DNA of 64,000 bases, taken from assembly GCF_004362665.1 (NCBI RefSeq), contig NZ_SNXR01000016.1, forward strand, positions 1 through 64,000, read 5' to 3'. Positions 16,440 to 25,354 of this stretch are shown here, one piece after another. The notes beneath the pieces are model-generated. The model was not told the DNA's origin, made no database searches, and saw only the letters and a list, made by a program, of their open reading frames with translations. The first letter of the stretch is position 1. Every line of letters starts with the position of its first letter. Origin of the DNA: Flavobacterium dankookense (lineage in GTDB: Bacteria; Bacteroidota; Bacteroidia; Flavobacteriales; Flavobacteriaceae). Both the position numbers and the translations under genes were made by a program.

Positions 16440-16690
16440 CTGAAAAGAGCTAGTTTAGCTCAGAAGAGAATTAGTTTAGTTCCGAAGAGAACTGGTTTAC
16501 TTCCGAAGAGAACTAGTTTAGTTCCGAAGAGAACTAGTTTCGTTCAGAAGAGAACTAGTTTCGTTCAGAAGAGAACTAATTGAGTTCTGAAGAGAACTAG
16601 TTTAGTTCCGAAGAGAATTAGTTTAGTTCCGAAGAGAACTAGTTTAGCTCCGAAGAGAACTAATTGAGTTCAGAAGAGAACTTTTAAGAT
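16440..16690. repeat. 21-bp tandem array 2
   Basis: Twelve copies of a 21-bp unit opening CCGAAGAGAACTAGTTTAG. The GAA-AGA core begins at 16442, 16463, 16484, 16505, 16526, 16547, 16568, 16589, 16610, 16631, 16652 and 16673, exactly 21 bp apart with no indels. Copies vary at a few positions only (CCG/CAG/CTG, CTAGTTTAG/CTAATTGAG/CTAGTTTCG), so it is the best conserved of the four arrays. The unit holds the palindrome AACTAGTT. One forward frame reads PKRTSLV and one reverse frame TKLVLFG, but TGA variants interrupt both and there is no start. It fills the gap between two convergent genes, just past a terminator. There are no unique spacers, so it is not CRISPR. Confidence 0.95.
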
Positions 16691-16720
16691 TTTCTATCAA
16701 ACAAACTTAATATGTTTATT

Positions 16721-17719
16721 TTATCTAGAGGAATCTTTTACTAATCGTTTTAAAATTGCCCATTGTTTTAGCGCGTCGCGTGCTTCAATCGCTGGATAAC
16801 CTAACATGGTTTTTCCTGCTTCAACATCCGCTGCAACTCCCGAACCTGCACCAATTATAACACCATCGCCAAGTGTTGTATGATCTTTTATGGAAGCACT
16901 TCCACCAATGATTACGCCATTTCCTAATGTTACAGAACCAGCCAATCCTGAATTTCCTGCCATAATACAGAATTTTCCAAGTCGTGAATTATGACCAATT
17001 TGCACTAAATTATCTATTTTACAACCGTAGCCAACAATTGTTGAACTGAATTTTCCTCTGTCAACACATGAGTTAGCACCAATTTCAACCCAATCATGTA
17101 GAATTACATTGCCAATTTGTGGAATTTTAACCAAACCTCTTTCTGGACAAGGTCTAAAACCAAAACCGTCTGCACCAATTGTACAATTTGGATGAAGAAC
17201 GCAATGGTTTCCAACATGACAACGTTCACGAATAACTGTTCCAGACCAAATGATCGTGTTAGAACCAACTGTACTTTCGTCGAGAATGGTTACATTGGCA
17301 TAAATGATGGAGTTATCACCAATTTTTACATTTGGTCCAATATAACTTCCGGCACCAATTTTAGTTCCTTTTCCAATAACAGCAGTTGAATCTACAACGG
17401 CAGTTGGATGAATTTCTACAGCAAATTGTGGTGGAGCAGGAGCAAAGAGTTCGAGTACTTGCGACATGGCTAAATCGGCGTTTTTTACTTTTATAAACGC
17501 TCTGTTTTCTCCAGGTTCAATGCCAATGTCTTCGTTAACCACGGCAACACATGCTTTAGATGTTTCCCAATATTTTTCAAATTTTTTATTTCCTATAAAA
17601 GATATTTCAGTTGAACTTGCCATTTCAAGTTGTTCTGGCGCTGTAATTTTTTCAGAGATATTGCCAACGATAGTTCCATTTAGAATATCGTTAATTTCTT
17701 GAATAGAAAATGTTTTCAT
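16721..17719 (-). CDS. LpxD-family UDP-3-O-acylglucosamine N-acyltransferase paralogue
   Basis: Left-handed beta-helix acyltransferase of 332 aa with an N-terminal uridine-binding-like domain (about 1-100) and hexapeptide repeats (about 105-300). The LpxD hallmarks are visible: GADGFGFRPCPERGLVKIPQ near residue 200 and the catalytic-His segment IDNLVQIGHNSRLG. LpxD adds the second hydroxyacyl chain in lipid A synthesis. This copy stands alone, away from the lpxD-lpxC/fabZ-lpxA cluster at 52-55 kb, so it is either a second acyltransferase with another chain preference or acts on another sugar. I chose the ATG at 17719 over an upstream in-frame TTG, since MKTFSIQEINDILNG matches the usual LpxD opening. 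Confidence 0.8.
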   Translation of the reverse strand: MKTFSIQEINDILNGTIVGNISEKITAPEQLEMASSTEISFIGNKKFEKYWETSKACVAVVNEDIGIEPGENRAFIKVKNADLAMSQVLELFAPAPPQFAVEIHPTAVVDSTAVIGKGTKIGAGSYIGPNVKIGDNSIIYANVTILDESTVGSNTIIWSGTVIRERCHVGNHCVLHPNCTIGADGFGFRPCPERGLVKIPQIGNVILHDWVEIGANSCVDRGKFSSTIVGYGCKIDNLVQIGHNSRLGKFCIMAGNSGLAGSVTLGNGVIIGGSASIKDHTTLGDGVIIGAGSGVAADVEAGKTMLGYPAIEARDALKQWAILKRLVKDSSR

Positions 17720-17819
17720 TGATAGTTTTTTAAGATATGGTAAATAATTTACCAAATAAATGGAAAATGTTTTGAAAACACTAATTTAAAATATGGAATA
17801 TTTAAAAATGGGAAGGTAT

Positions 17820-17888
17820 ATAAAATACAAAAGTCGATCTGGAGCGATCGACTATTGTGGTAAGGTGTAACTTCCTTTCGGAATCCTT
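17820..17888 (-). ncRNA. candidate structured small RNA (Flavo-1-like) downstream of cphA
   Basis: On the minus strand, just past a TACTTTTG promoter box, a roughly 65-nt stretch has two stem-loops. The first has AAGG pairing with CCTT outside and TTCC-GAAA-GGAA (a GAAA tetraloop) inside, with an asymmetric internal loop reading GTTACA. The second is AGTCGATC, GCTCCA, GATCGACT, followed by TTTTGTATTTT, which looks like an intrinsic terminator. No ORF fits. The layout of promoter, short structured RNA and terminator resembles the Flavo-1 class of Flavobacteria RNAs as I remember it, but that name is uncertain. It could instead be a leader that controls lpxD-like expression 100 bases downstream. 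Confidence 0.5.
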
Positions 17889-17892
17889 GATG

Positions 17893-17900
17893 CAAAAGTA
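17893..17900 (-). promoter_or_regulatory. TAnnTTTG -7 element of the candidate small RNA
   Basis: TACTTTTG on the minus strand; the start point would fall near 17886. No -33 TTG at normal spacing is seen. Confidence 0.45.
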
Positions 17901-17936
17901 AGTATAATATTTAAATAAAATAGTCTTTTTTACAAA

Positions 17937-20555
17937 TTATGCATCTTCATTTTCTTTATCTAAATATTCTTGAACGATTTCTATAGCATTTGTAACTACA
18001 TCGCTCAATGCAGTGATAAAGCTTCCTTCTTGAGCACTATTGATGGCATGTTTTATTGCTTCCGTTTCTTTTGGTATAATCTCGTGAGTAACAGATCTTC
18101 CGCTTGCGTTGATACCTTCAAGAATTAAATTGATGATTTCATCTTCTGTTCTACCTCTTAAATATTTTTCTTGACGAATGATAATATGGTCAAACATTCG
18201 AGCGGCAATAGTAGCACATTCTTTAATGTCTTCATCACGTCTATCGCCAACGCCAGCAATTATTCCAATCTTTTTGGTTGCCTCTACAGATGATAAATAT
18301 TCTTCAACACCACGATAGCCAGCAGGATTGTGAGCAAAATCGATTAAAACTTTAAATCTTTTGAAATCAAAAATATTCATTCTTCCTGGAGTTTGTGCTG
18401 CACTTGGAATAAATGTTTGAAGCGATAAACTAATATCATCAGTTTTAAAACCATATAAATAACTAGCTAAACTAGCTGCCAAAACATTAGCAATCATAAA
18501 TTTAGCTTTTCCACCAAGTGTTAATGGAACATGAGTTGCGCGTTCCACTCTAATTTTCCATTCGCCTTTTTTGATGGTAATGTAACCGTTTTCATAAACG
18601 GCAACAATTTTTCCTTCTTTGGCAAATTGTTTTACTTTTGGATTGTCTTCATTCAATGAAAAATAGGCAATGTTGCAACTCAATTCGTTTGCAATCTTCA
18701 AGCAATGTTCATCTTCAGCATTCAAAATAGCCCAACCATCTTTTTTAACACTACGAACAACAACGCTTTTCACTCTTGCTAAATCTTCTAGTGTATGAAT
18801 ATCAGAAAGTCCAAGATGATCCTCTTGAATGTTTGTAATGATAGCAATATCACATCGACTGAAACCCAATCCAGAACGAAGAATTCCGCCACGAGCTGTT
18901 TCAAGAACAGCAAATTCAACAGTTGGGTCTTTTAGAATATATTCCGCAGAAATTGGTCCAGTTGTATCTCCTTTTTCCATCATGTGATTTTGCACATAAA
19001 TTCCATCGGAAGTTGTAAACCCAACACGATAGCCATTGTTTTTTACGATATGCGCAATAAGTCGAGTAGTAGTAGTTTTTCCGTTAGTTCCAGTTACTGC
19101 AATAATTGGAATTCTGCTTGGTTTTCCTGGAGGATAAAGCATATCTATTACAGGCGCAGCAACATTACGAGGTAAACCTTCGCTTGGTGCTAGGTGCATT
19201 CTAAATCCAGGCGCAGCATTTACTTCAAGGATACAACCACCATTTTCTTTTAAAGGTTGTGTTAAATTTTCTGCCATGATATCAACACCACAAATGTCAA
19301 GTCCAATAACTCTTGAAATTCTTTCGCACAAGAAAATATTTTCAGGATGCATCATATCGGTTACATCAATAGACGTTCCACCAGTACTAAGATTTGCAGT
19401 TGATTTTAAATAAACCGTTTCACCTTTGTTAGGTATGGTGTCTAAGGTATAGTTTAATTTTTCTAACAAGTCTGTTGTATCTCGGTCAACATCAATTTGG
19501 GTTAAAACATTTTCATGACCATAACCTCTACGTGGATCTTTATTTGTTTCATCAATTAATTGTTGAATGGTTTGAACACCATCACCTTTTACATGTGCAG
19601 GTTCTCTTTTTGCAGCAGCAACTAATTTATTATCAATAATTAATACTCTAAAATCAAATCCTGTGATGAACTTTTCTACGATAACTCTTCGGCTATATTT
19701 TTTAGCGTAAGCCAAGCCTTCAACGGCATCTTCCCAAGTTTTCACATTAATTGAAGCACCTTTACCATGATTTCCATCTAATGGTTTTAGTACAATTGGA
19801 TAACCAATTTTCTTGACAACACTTTCTAAATCTTCTTCATCAACACAAATTCCACCACTTGCTACAGGGATTGAAGCTAAGTCGAGCATTCGTTTTGTTT
19901 CTTCTTTATTACAAGCAATATCAACCGCAATGTTACTCGTTTTACATGTTATTGTAGCTTGAAAGCGCATTTGATTAACTCCATATCCCAATTGCACTAA
20001 AGAATTAGTTCCTAATCTAATCCAAGGAATATCTCTTGCAACAGCTTCGTCAACAATACTTCCGGTAGATGGACCAAGTCGAACACGTTCGCGAATTTCA
20101 CGCATTTTTTGAATGTCAGCTTCTACATCATATTCATTTCCAGAAATTAAAGCTTCAGCGATGGCAACGGCGCTTTCTGCGGCAAACATTCCTACGTTTT
20201 CTTCCATATAACTGAAAACTACATTGTATATTCCGGGTGTTTTGGTTTCACGAGTTCGTCCAAAACCAGTTTCCATTCCTGCCAATGTTTGAATTTCTAA
20301 TGCAATGTGTTCAATAACGTGTCCCATCCAAGTGCCACGTTCGATGCGCGAGAAAAAACCACCACGTGTTCCTTCTGAACATCGATGCTCAATCATTGTT
20401 GGAAACATAGCTTCGATACGTTCTCTAAAGCCGTCGATTTTATTAGTAGGGAATTGCTCCATTTCTTCTAAATCCAAACGCATTTGAATTAATTTCTTTC
20501 TTTGAATGCTCCAAAGATTAGGTCCACGAAGAGCTTGTATTTTTAAAATTTTCAT
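17937..20555 (-). CDS. cphA: cyanophycin synthetase
   Basis: Enzyme of 872 aa, the standard length for CphA1. Three parts are seen: an N-terminal domain (about 1-160), an ATP-grasp domain that would add aspartate (about 215-470; KPLDGNHGKGASINV), and a Mur-ligase-like domain that would add arginine, with the P-loop GTNGKTTTTR near residue 490. CphA makes multi-L-arginyl-poly-L-aspartate, a nitrogen store, without ribosomes. Cyanophycinase and an isoaspartyl peptidase are encoded at 37-39 kb, supporting real polymer turnover. ATG start. A candidate small RNA lies just past its 3' end. Confidence 0.92.
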   Translation of the reverse strand: MKILKIQALRGPNLWSIQRKKLIQMRLDLEEMEQFPTNKIDGFRERIEAMFPTMIEHRCSEGTRGGFFSRIERGTWMGHVIEHIALEIQTLAGMETGFGRTRETKTPGIYNVVFSYMEENVGMFAAESAVAIAEALISGNEYDVEADIQKMREIRERVRLGPSTGSIVDEAVARDIPWIRLGTNSLVQLGYGVNQMRFQATITCKTSNIAVDIACNKEETKRMLDLASIPVASGGICVDEEDLESVVKKIGYPIVLKPLDGNHGKGASINVKTWEDAVEGLAYAKKYSRRVIVEKFITGFDFRVLIIDNKLVAAAKREPAHVKGDGVQTIQQLIDETNKDPRRGYGHENVLTQIDVDRDTTDLLEKLNYTLDTIPNKGETVYLKSTANLSTGGTSIDVTDMMHPENIFLCERISRVIGLDICGVDIMAENLTQPLKENGGCILEVNAAPGFRMHLAPSEGLPRNVAAPVIDMLYPPGKPSRIPIIAVTGTNGKTTTTRLIAHIVKNNGYRVGFTTSDGIYVQNHMMEKGDTTGPISAEYILKDPTVEFAVLETARGGILRSGLGFSRCDIAIITNIQEDHLGLSDIHTLEDLARVKSVVVRSVKKDGWAILNAEDEHCLKIANELSCNIAYFSLNEDNPKVKQFAKEGKIVAVYENGYITIKKGEWKIRVERATHVPLTLGGKAKFMIANVLAASLASYLYGFKTDDISLSLQTFIPSAAQTPGRMNIFDFKRFKVLIDFAHNPAGYRGVEEYLSSVEATKKIGIIAGVGDRRDEDIKECATIAARMFDHIIIRQEKYLRGRTEDEIINLILEGINASGRSVTHEIIPKETEAIKHAINSAQEGSFITALSDVVTNAIEIVQEYLDKENEDA

Positions 20556-20828
20556 GATTAGGTGTAATTTTTAATATAGTGCTAATGATTTTGTTAAAAA
20601 TAGGAAATATTTGTTTTGCAATTAATTTTTTTTAGTAGAAATGGTAAAAAAATGAAAAATTCCATAAGAATATGTCAAATCTTCTGATTATCAAAATACT
20701 ATATATTATTTTTAATTGCGTTTTCAAATCAATTTGTGATAAATGAAATGTCTAACTTTAAAAACGCATTGAAATATTTTATAAATTGCACAAAATTGTT
20801 TGATTAATAACTTGTTAATTTCTTTGTT

Positions 20829-22535
20829 TTGAAAAAAAATCTACTTTATCTATTTATAATCAGTTTTTCTATTTCTTTTGCTCAACAAAGAAAAGGGCAA
20901 CTCTATTTGACTTCGGCTTCTAAACATGATTTGCATGTTTCTTTTGGCTTAGATGTCACTTTAAATCCCACAACTTTTTTTGAAGATTTAAAAGAAGACA
21001 ATTCTATTTTTAAATTACTTGTTGATCAATATGGTTTTAAATTAGAGAAAGACATTTTAATTTCTGAAGAAAAATTACTTTCTATGGAGGAAAGTGCAAT
21101 GAAAATAAAGGGAAATGCAGATGCAATTAAAAAATTGCGCAATATTTTTAAAGTTAGAATAGATAATCCAACTAATGAGCGTCTTTTTGAAGTTGGGCAA
21201 GCTTTAGAACAATTAAAAATTGTTGAATATTGTAATTTAACCTCACTTGAACCAACAAAACCTCCAGTTGATATTCCACCAACAACTCCAAATTTTGAAC
21301 CAAATCAAGGTTACATTCAATCCAATCCTGGAGTTAATATGCAATATGCCTGGGATTTAGGATTTACTGGTCAAGGAATTAAAATGCGCGATGTGGAATA
21401 TGGTTTTAATAAAAACCATGAAGAATTGAATGTGATAAACACTAGTATCGCAACAGGTATGAATATTTCCACTACACTTAGTGAACAAGCTTACGCAGGT
21501 TTTACTGAACACGGAACTGCAGTTTTTGGAATTTTATTTGCTCACAAAGGAACCTATGGAATTTCTGGGATGGCATATGGTGCTGATGAATTAGTATTGT
21601 TTCCTGAATGGCAACAATCAGGATATAATAGAATAAATGCAATAACTCAATCTATTGCAAACTCTACAACTGGTGATGTTATAGTTTATGAAATGCAATC
21701 CAATGGTCCAGCTGTAGAGGTTAATCAAAACGATCCGATAGATTATGTTATGGCCGAATATAATCAAGTGGTTTGGGATTTAACAAAAGCGGCAACCGAT
21801 GCAGGTATTACAATAGTTGCAGCTGCCGGAAATGGCGGAGCAAATTTAGACACAGCTGCTTATGCAAGTTATAATGCTCGAGGCGATAGTGGTGCCATTA
21901 TTGTTGGAGCAGGAACGGATAACATAAGTCATAATCGATTGAATTTTAGTACTTTTGGAACAAGAGTAAATCTTCAAGCTTGGGGACAAAATGTTCGTTC
22001 GATTGGTTTTATTACTGGTATTAGTTCTTTAGTTGGAAATGATTTTAACCAAAGCTATTCCACTTTTTCTGGAACAAGTTCGGCGACTCCAATTGTAGCG
22101 TCTTGTGCTACTGTTTTGCAATCGTATTATTTTAGTTTGACTGGAAATTATTTAACATCACAGCAATTGAGAACTATAATGCAGCAAACAGGTATAGCAC
22201 AAGGAACAGCAGTGGCTGGGAATATTGGTCCAATTCCTAATATGGTTGCTGCAATGGAAGAAGTTTATAACCAATCGTTAGGATTGAATGAAGATACTAA
22301 ATTTCAGTTTCAGGTGTATCCTAATCCTGTTTCTAACCAATTTACAATACTATCTGGCGAGTTGATTTCCAAGGAAGCCAAAGTTGAAATCTACACTAGT
22401 TTAGGTCAAGTTGTTTTAACTACAAACTTACCAAATGATAAAGTTGTTGATGTTTCTCAATTATCAAATGGATTTTACTTCGTGAAAATTTCAGAAAACA
22501 ATCGAAGTTTTATTCAGAAAATAATAAAGAAATAA
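20829..22535 (+). CDS. S8 (subtilisin-like) serine peptidase with T9SS sorting domain
   Basis: Secreted protease of 568 aa. A signal peptide (residues 1-18) and a propeptide-like region (about 20-150) precede the subtilase domain: Asp188 (KMRDVEYG), His228 (TEHGTAVFG), oxyanion Asn335 (AAGNGG) and catalytic Ser417 (SGTSSATP). The last 80 residues are a type A T9SS C-terminal signal, opening VYPNPVSNQFTI with the late NGFYFVKI motif, so the protein should be exported through the type IX system and attached or released. The only usable start is TTG at 20829; a stop lies 21 bases upstream and no ATG is available. The 273-base gap before it holds no other gene, only a weak 8-bp inverted pair (TGCGTTTT / AAAACGCA). 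The stop is 3 bases from that of the convergent hydrolase. Confidence 0.88.
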   Translation: MKKNLLYLFIISFSISFAQQRKGQLYLTSASKHDLHVSFGLDVTLNPTTFFEDLKEDNSIFKLLVDQYGFKLEKDILISEEKLLSMEESAMKIKGNADAIKKLRNIFKVRIDNPTNERLFEVGQALEQLKIVEYCNLTSLEPTKPPVDIPPTTPNFEPNQGYIQSNPGVNMQYAWDLGFTGQGIKMRDVEYGFNKNHEELNVINTSIATGMNISTTLSEQAYAGFTEHGTAVFGILFAHKGTYGISGMAYGADELVLFPEWQQSGYNRINAITQSIANSTTGDVIVYEMQSNGPAVEVNQNDPIDYVMAEYNQVVWDLTKAATDAGITIVAAAGNGGANLDTAAYASYNARGDSGAIIVGAGTDNISHNRLNFSTFGTRVNLQAWGQNVRSIGFITGISSLVGNDFNQSYSTFSGTSSATPIVASCATVLQSYYFSLTGNYLTSQQLRTIMQQTGIAQGTAVAGNIGPIPNMVAAMEEVYNQSLGLNEDTKFQFQVYPNPVSNQFTILSGELISKEAKVEIYTSLGQVVLTTNLPNDKVVDVSQLSNGFYFVKISENNRSFIQKIIKK

Positions 22536-22538
22536 ATA

Positions 22539-23384
22539 TTACTTTTCGTTTATAAAATCGATGATTTGATTGTATAGTTTTGCGTCATGCATACTGTGAC
22601 CAAGTCCATTTGTTTCAATATAAGTAGCATTTTTCCATGTTGAAGCAAATTTTCTTCCTTCTTCAACTAATACAACCGTGTCGTTTATATCGTGAGCAAT
22701 GAAAGCTTTTTGAGTAAAGTTTTTTGCAAAATTATGTCCTTTGAAATCATCAATAAGAATGTCGAATTTTTCGTGATAGAATTTTTCGAGACGATTTTTA
22801 ATTCTATTGTTCAAACTAAGTAATGAAACAAACGAATTACTGATGATTTTGAAATCTGAAGGCGAACCAAGCATAACAACTTTTTCAACCTTTTCATTCC
22901 CGAATTTATGGAGATAATAAGTAATTGCTGCTCCACCAATTGAATGACCAATTAAAATTGTTGGATTGTATTTTTTGGTTAATTCATTGATATAAGTAGC
23001 ATAACTAGGTGCATTAAACTCTTTTCCAGAAGATAAGCCATGAGCTGGAGCATCGATAGCTATTATTGTTCTTCCGGTTTTAAACAAATGCGGTAATAAT
23101 TTTTTCCATCTAGAAGAATTACTTTCCCAACCATGAACTAACAAAATTATTTCTTCGTTTCCTTTCCAGATGTAGGTTTGAAATGTTTCTTTCCCAAATT
23201 GAAAAACTTCTTTTTCTGCGTATTCTAATGTTTTTGGAAATTTTGAAGCACGAATTTTACCTTTTCGCGGTTGACTGAAAAGAGAGTAGGCTTTATTTTT
23301 AGCTTTCTCTGGCTGAATGAAACTCAACAGATTTAAATATAAACCTATTGATTTTGTTAGAATGAGTAGTTGTATTTTTTTCAT
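22539..23384 (-). CDS. alpha/beta-hydrolase
   Basis: Hydrolase of 281 aa. The fold motifs are in order: VHGWESNSSRW (oxyanion loop, near residue 83), DAPAHGLSSG, the nucleophile elbow GHSIGG (Ser near 146), an acidic residue near IAHDINDTVV, and the catalytic His in GLGHSMHD. The N-terminus is hydrophobic and may be a membrane anchor rather than a cleaved signal. Substrate not predictable. Its ATG lies right at the T-run of the terminator that ends the upstream gene, so it is probably transcribed partly by read-through. Confidence 0.8.
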   Translation of the reverse strand: MKKIQLLILTKSIGLYLNLLSFIQPEKAKNKAYSLFSQPRKGKIRASKFPKTLEYAEKEVFQFGKETFQTYIWKGNEEIILLVHGWESNSSRWKKLLPHLFKTGRTIIAIDAPAHGLSSGKEFNAPSYATYINELTKKYNPTILIGHSIGGAAITYYLHKFGNEKVEKVVMLGSPSDFKIISNSFVSLLSLNNRIKNRLEKFYHEKFDILIDDFKGHNFAKNFTQKAFIAHDINDTVVLVEEGRKFASTWKNATYIETNGLGHSMHDAKLYNQIIDFINEK

Positions 23385-23390
23385 AAAAAA

Positions 23391-23411
23391 AATCCCGAAT
23401 TAATCGGGATT
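23391..23411 (-). terminator. rho-independent terminator after the coiled-coil gene
   Basis: AATCCCGA, TTAAT, TCGGGATT stem with a T-run on the minus strand. The T-run ends at the ATG region of the next gene (23384). Confidence 0.85.
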
Positions 23412-23418
23412 TAAGATA

Positions 23419-24198
23419 TTAAATTTTTGAAAATAAATTTTGCATTTTTTCTTTTTCTTCATCTGCTAAAGCTGCATCAACAAGAATTCTTCCTGAATGC
23501 TCATCAGTAATTATTTTTTTACGAGCAGCAATTTCAACTTGTGTTTGTGGTGGAATAGTAAAGAAAGAACCAGCAGATGCGCCACGCTCGATAGAAACTA
23601 CAGCCAAACCATTGATAACACTTTTACGAATTCTTTTGTAAGCTGCTAATAAACGCTCTTCAATCAACGCTTCATACTCAGAAGATTTTTCAGTTAAGAA
23701 AGTTTCTTCTTTTTGAGTTTCAGACATGATGTCGTTTAATTCCGCTTTTTTATGTTTTAAATGCGTAGATTTTTGCTCTAATTTTTCTTTTGAACTAGAA
23801 ATAACTTCTTTCTTGTGTTCGATAGAAGCTTTCATTTCTTTAATTTGCTTTTCAGCCAATTGAATTTCTAATTCTTGAAACTCAACTTCTTTAGTTAAAG
23901 AATTGAATTCTCTATTATTACGAACATTTTTTTGTTGTTCAGTATATCTTTTAATAGCAGCTTGATGCTCTTCAATAGCGTTTTTCTTTGCTTTGATTTG
24001 GTCTTCAATTGAAACTAAATCAAGTTTAAATTTTTCTAAACGAGTGCTTAAACCTGCTACTTCATCTTCTAAATCTTCTACTTCAAGAGGAAGTTCACCT
24101 CTAACATTTCTAATTTCGTCAATTCTTGAGTCGATTAATTGTAAATCATATAGCGCTCTTAATTTGTCTTCAACGCTCAATTCTTTTGTAGTAGCCAT
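23419..24198 (-). CDS. CT398-like coiled-coil protein with cysteine-free zinc-ribbon domain
   Basis: Cytoplasmic protein of 259 aa: an antiparallel coiled-coil hairpin (about 35-185) followed by a C-terminal domain (about 190-245) that aligns by eye with the C4 zinc ribbon of this family. The expected pattern is C-x-x-C ... PP ... C-x-x-CGRIL; here it reads ERGASAGSFFTIPPQ and DEHSGRILVD, with Ala, Ser or acidic residues at the cysteine positions. The whole protein has no cysteine. The ribbon fold may therefore stand without zinc. The function of the family is not established; it is usually paired with the Nif3-like gene, as here (4-base gap). Confidence 0.8.
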   Translation of the reverse strand: MATTKELSVEDKLRALYDLQLIDSRIDEIRNVRGELPLEVEDLEDEVAGLSTRLEKFKLDLVSIEDQIKAKKNAIEEHQAAIKRYTEQQKNVRNNREFNSLTKEVEFQELEIQLAEKQIKEMKASIEHKKEVISSSKEKLEQKSTHLKHKKAELNDIMSETQKEETFLTEKSSEYEALIEERLLAAYKRIRKSVINGLAVVSIERGASAGSFFTIPPQTQVEIAARKKIITDEHSGRILVDAALADEEKEKMQNLFSKI

Positions 24199-24201
24199 AT
24201 T

Positions 24202-25296
24202 TTATAAGTACTTAACTGGGTTTGTATTTTCTTCTGATAAAACGACTGCAAAATTAGTAATTTTTTCTTTAAGAAAATCAACAATATAGTTTTTTGTATA
24301 TCTTTCGCTTTCAAAGTGACCGATATCGGCTAAAACTATTTGATTTTCAGATTGATAGAAGTCGTGGTATTTCAAATCGGCTGTTAAAAAAATATCAGCA
24401 CCAGATTGAATAGCATTTTTGATTGCAAAACTTCCTGAGCCGCCAAGAACAGCCACTTTACTAATTTTTTTATTCAATAATGTAGTATGTCTTATACTTC
24501 CGCATTGCATTTTTGTTTTTACAAAGTTTAGAAATGCTACTTCTTCTAAAGGTTTTTCAAGTTCACCAACCATTCCAAGACCTATATTTTGATGTACATT
24601 TTGAAGAGAATAAATTTCGTAAGCAACTTCTTCATATACATGATTTGAAAAAAGCGCTTTCAGCATTTTTGATTGCAATTGTTTTTCAAAAACGACTTCA
24701 ATTTTTATCTCTTCGGTTTGTGTTAGCTCACCTTTTTTTCCAACGACAGGATTACTGTTTTCATTTCCTTGATAGGTTGAAAATCCTTCCGAATTAAAAC
24801 TGCAATTATCATAATTCCCAATTGTTCCAGCACCAACTTCAAATAAAGCAATGCGAAGTTGCGTAGCATTTTCAGGAGTTGTGTAGGTAACTAATTTTTG
24901 GATAAAGTGCTGTTTTGGAATTAAAATCGAAGTATTAATTAACCCCAAAGCATCGCAAAATATTTTATTAACACCATTCTTGTGATTGTCCAAAGCGGTA
25001 TGAACGGCATAAATTGCAATATCATTTTTGATAGCTTTTATTACTGCTTTTTCTACATAATCTTTACCCGTAATTTTCTTTAATCCAGAGAAAAGAATAG
25101 GATGGAAGCAAACCACTAGATTGCATTTTTTTGAAATTGCTTCGTCAATAACACTTTCTAAAGCATCATGACAAACTAAAATTCCCGTTATTTCTTCTTC
25201 TTGATTTCCAACTAGTAAACCAACATTGTCAAAATCCTCAGCATATGCTAAAGGTGCCATTTCTTCGAGGATATTTATTATTTTTTGTAGTTTCAT
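24202..25296 (-). CDS. Nif3-like dinuclear metal centre protein
   Basis: Cytoplasmic protein of 364 aa with the NIF3/YbgI (GTP cyclohydrolase I type 2-like) pattern: the N-terminal half contains DNVGLLVG, CHDALESVIDEA and CFHPILFSGLKKI with metal-binding His, and the C-terminal half has GSIRHT and HDFYQSENQIVLADIGHFESE with the last ligands. The middle (about 120-250) is a CutA1-like insert, giving the longer form. The role is unresolved; it was suggested to be a metal-dependent hydrolase. Co-transcribed with the coiled-coil gene. Confidence 0.88.
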   Translation of the reverse strand: MKLQKIINILEEMAPLAYAEDFDNVGLLVGNQEEEITGILVCHDALESVIDEAISKKCNLVVCFHPILFSGLKKITGKDYVEKAVIKAIKNDIAIYAVHTALDNHKNGVNKIFCDALGLINTSILIPKQHFIQKLVTYTTPENATQLRIALFEVGAGTIGNYDNCSFNSEGFSTYQGNENSNPVVGKKGELTQTEEIKIEVVFEKQLQSKMLKALFSNHVYEEVAYEIYSLQNVHQNIGLGMVGELEKPLEEVAFLNFVKTKMQCGSIRHTTLLNKKISKVAVLGGSGSFAIKNAIQSGADIFLTADLKYHDFYQSENQIVLADIGHFESERYTKNYIVDFLKEKITNFAVVLSEENTNPVKYL

Positions 25297-25354
25297 TTTT
25301 TATTAGGTTTCAAAGAAATCTATTATCTATTTGTCTGTCATCTGGCATCTAAAA

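Noticed and set aside
16440..16690. CRISPR array
   Set aside because: Copies are contiguous 21-bp units with no spacers, and no cas genes lie in the window.
17720..17755. TTG start 12 codons upstream for the lpxD paralogue
   Set aside because: The ATG at 17719 gives the usual LpxD N-terminus; the extra residues have no homologous look.
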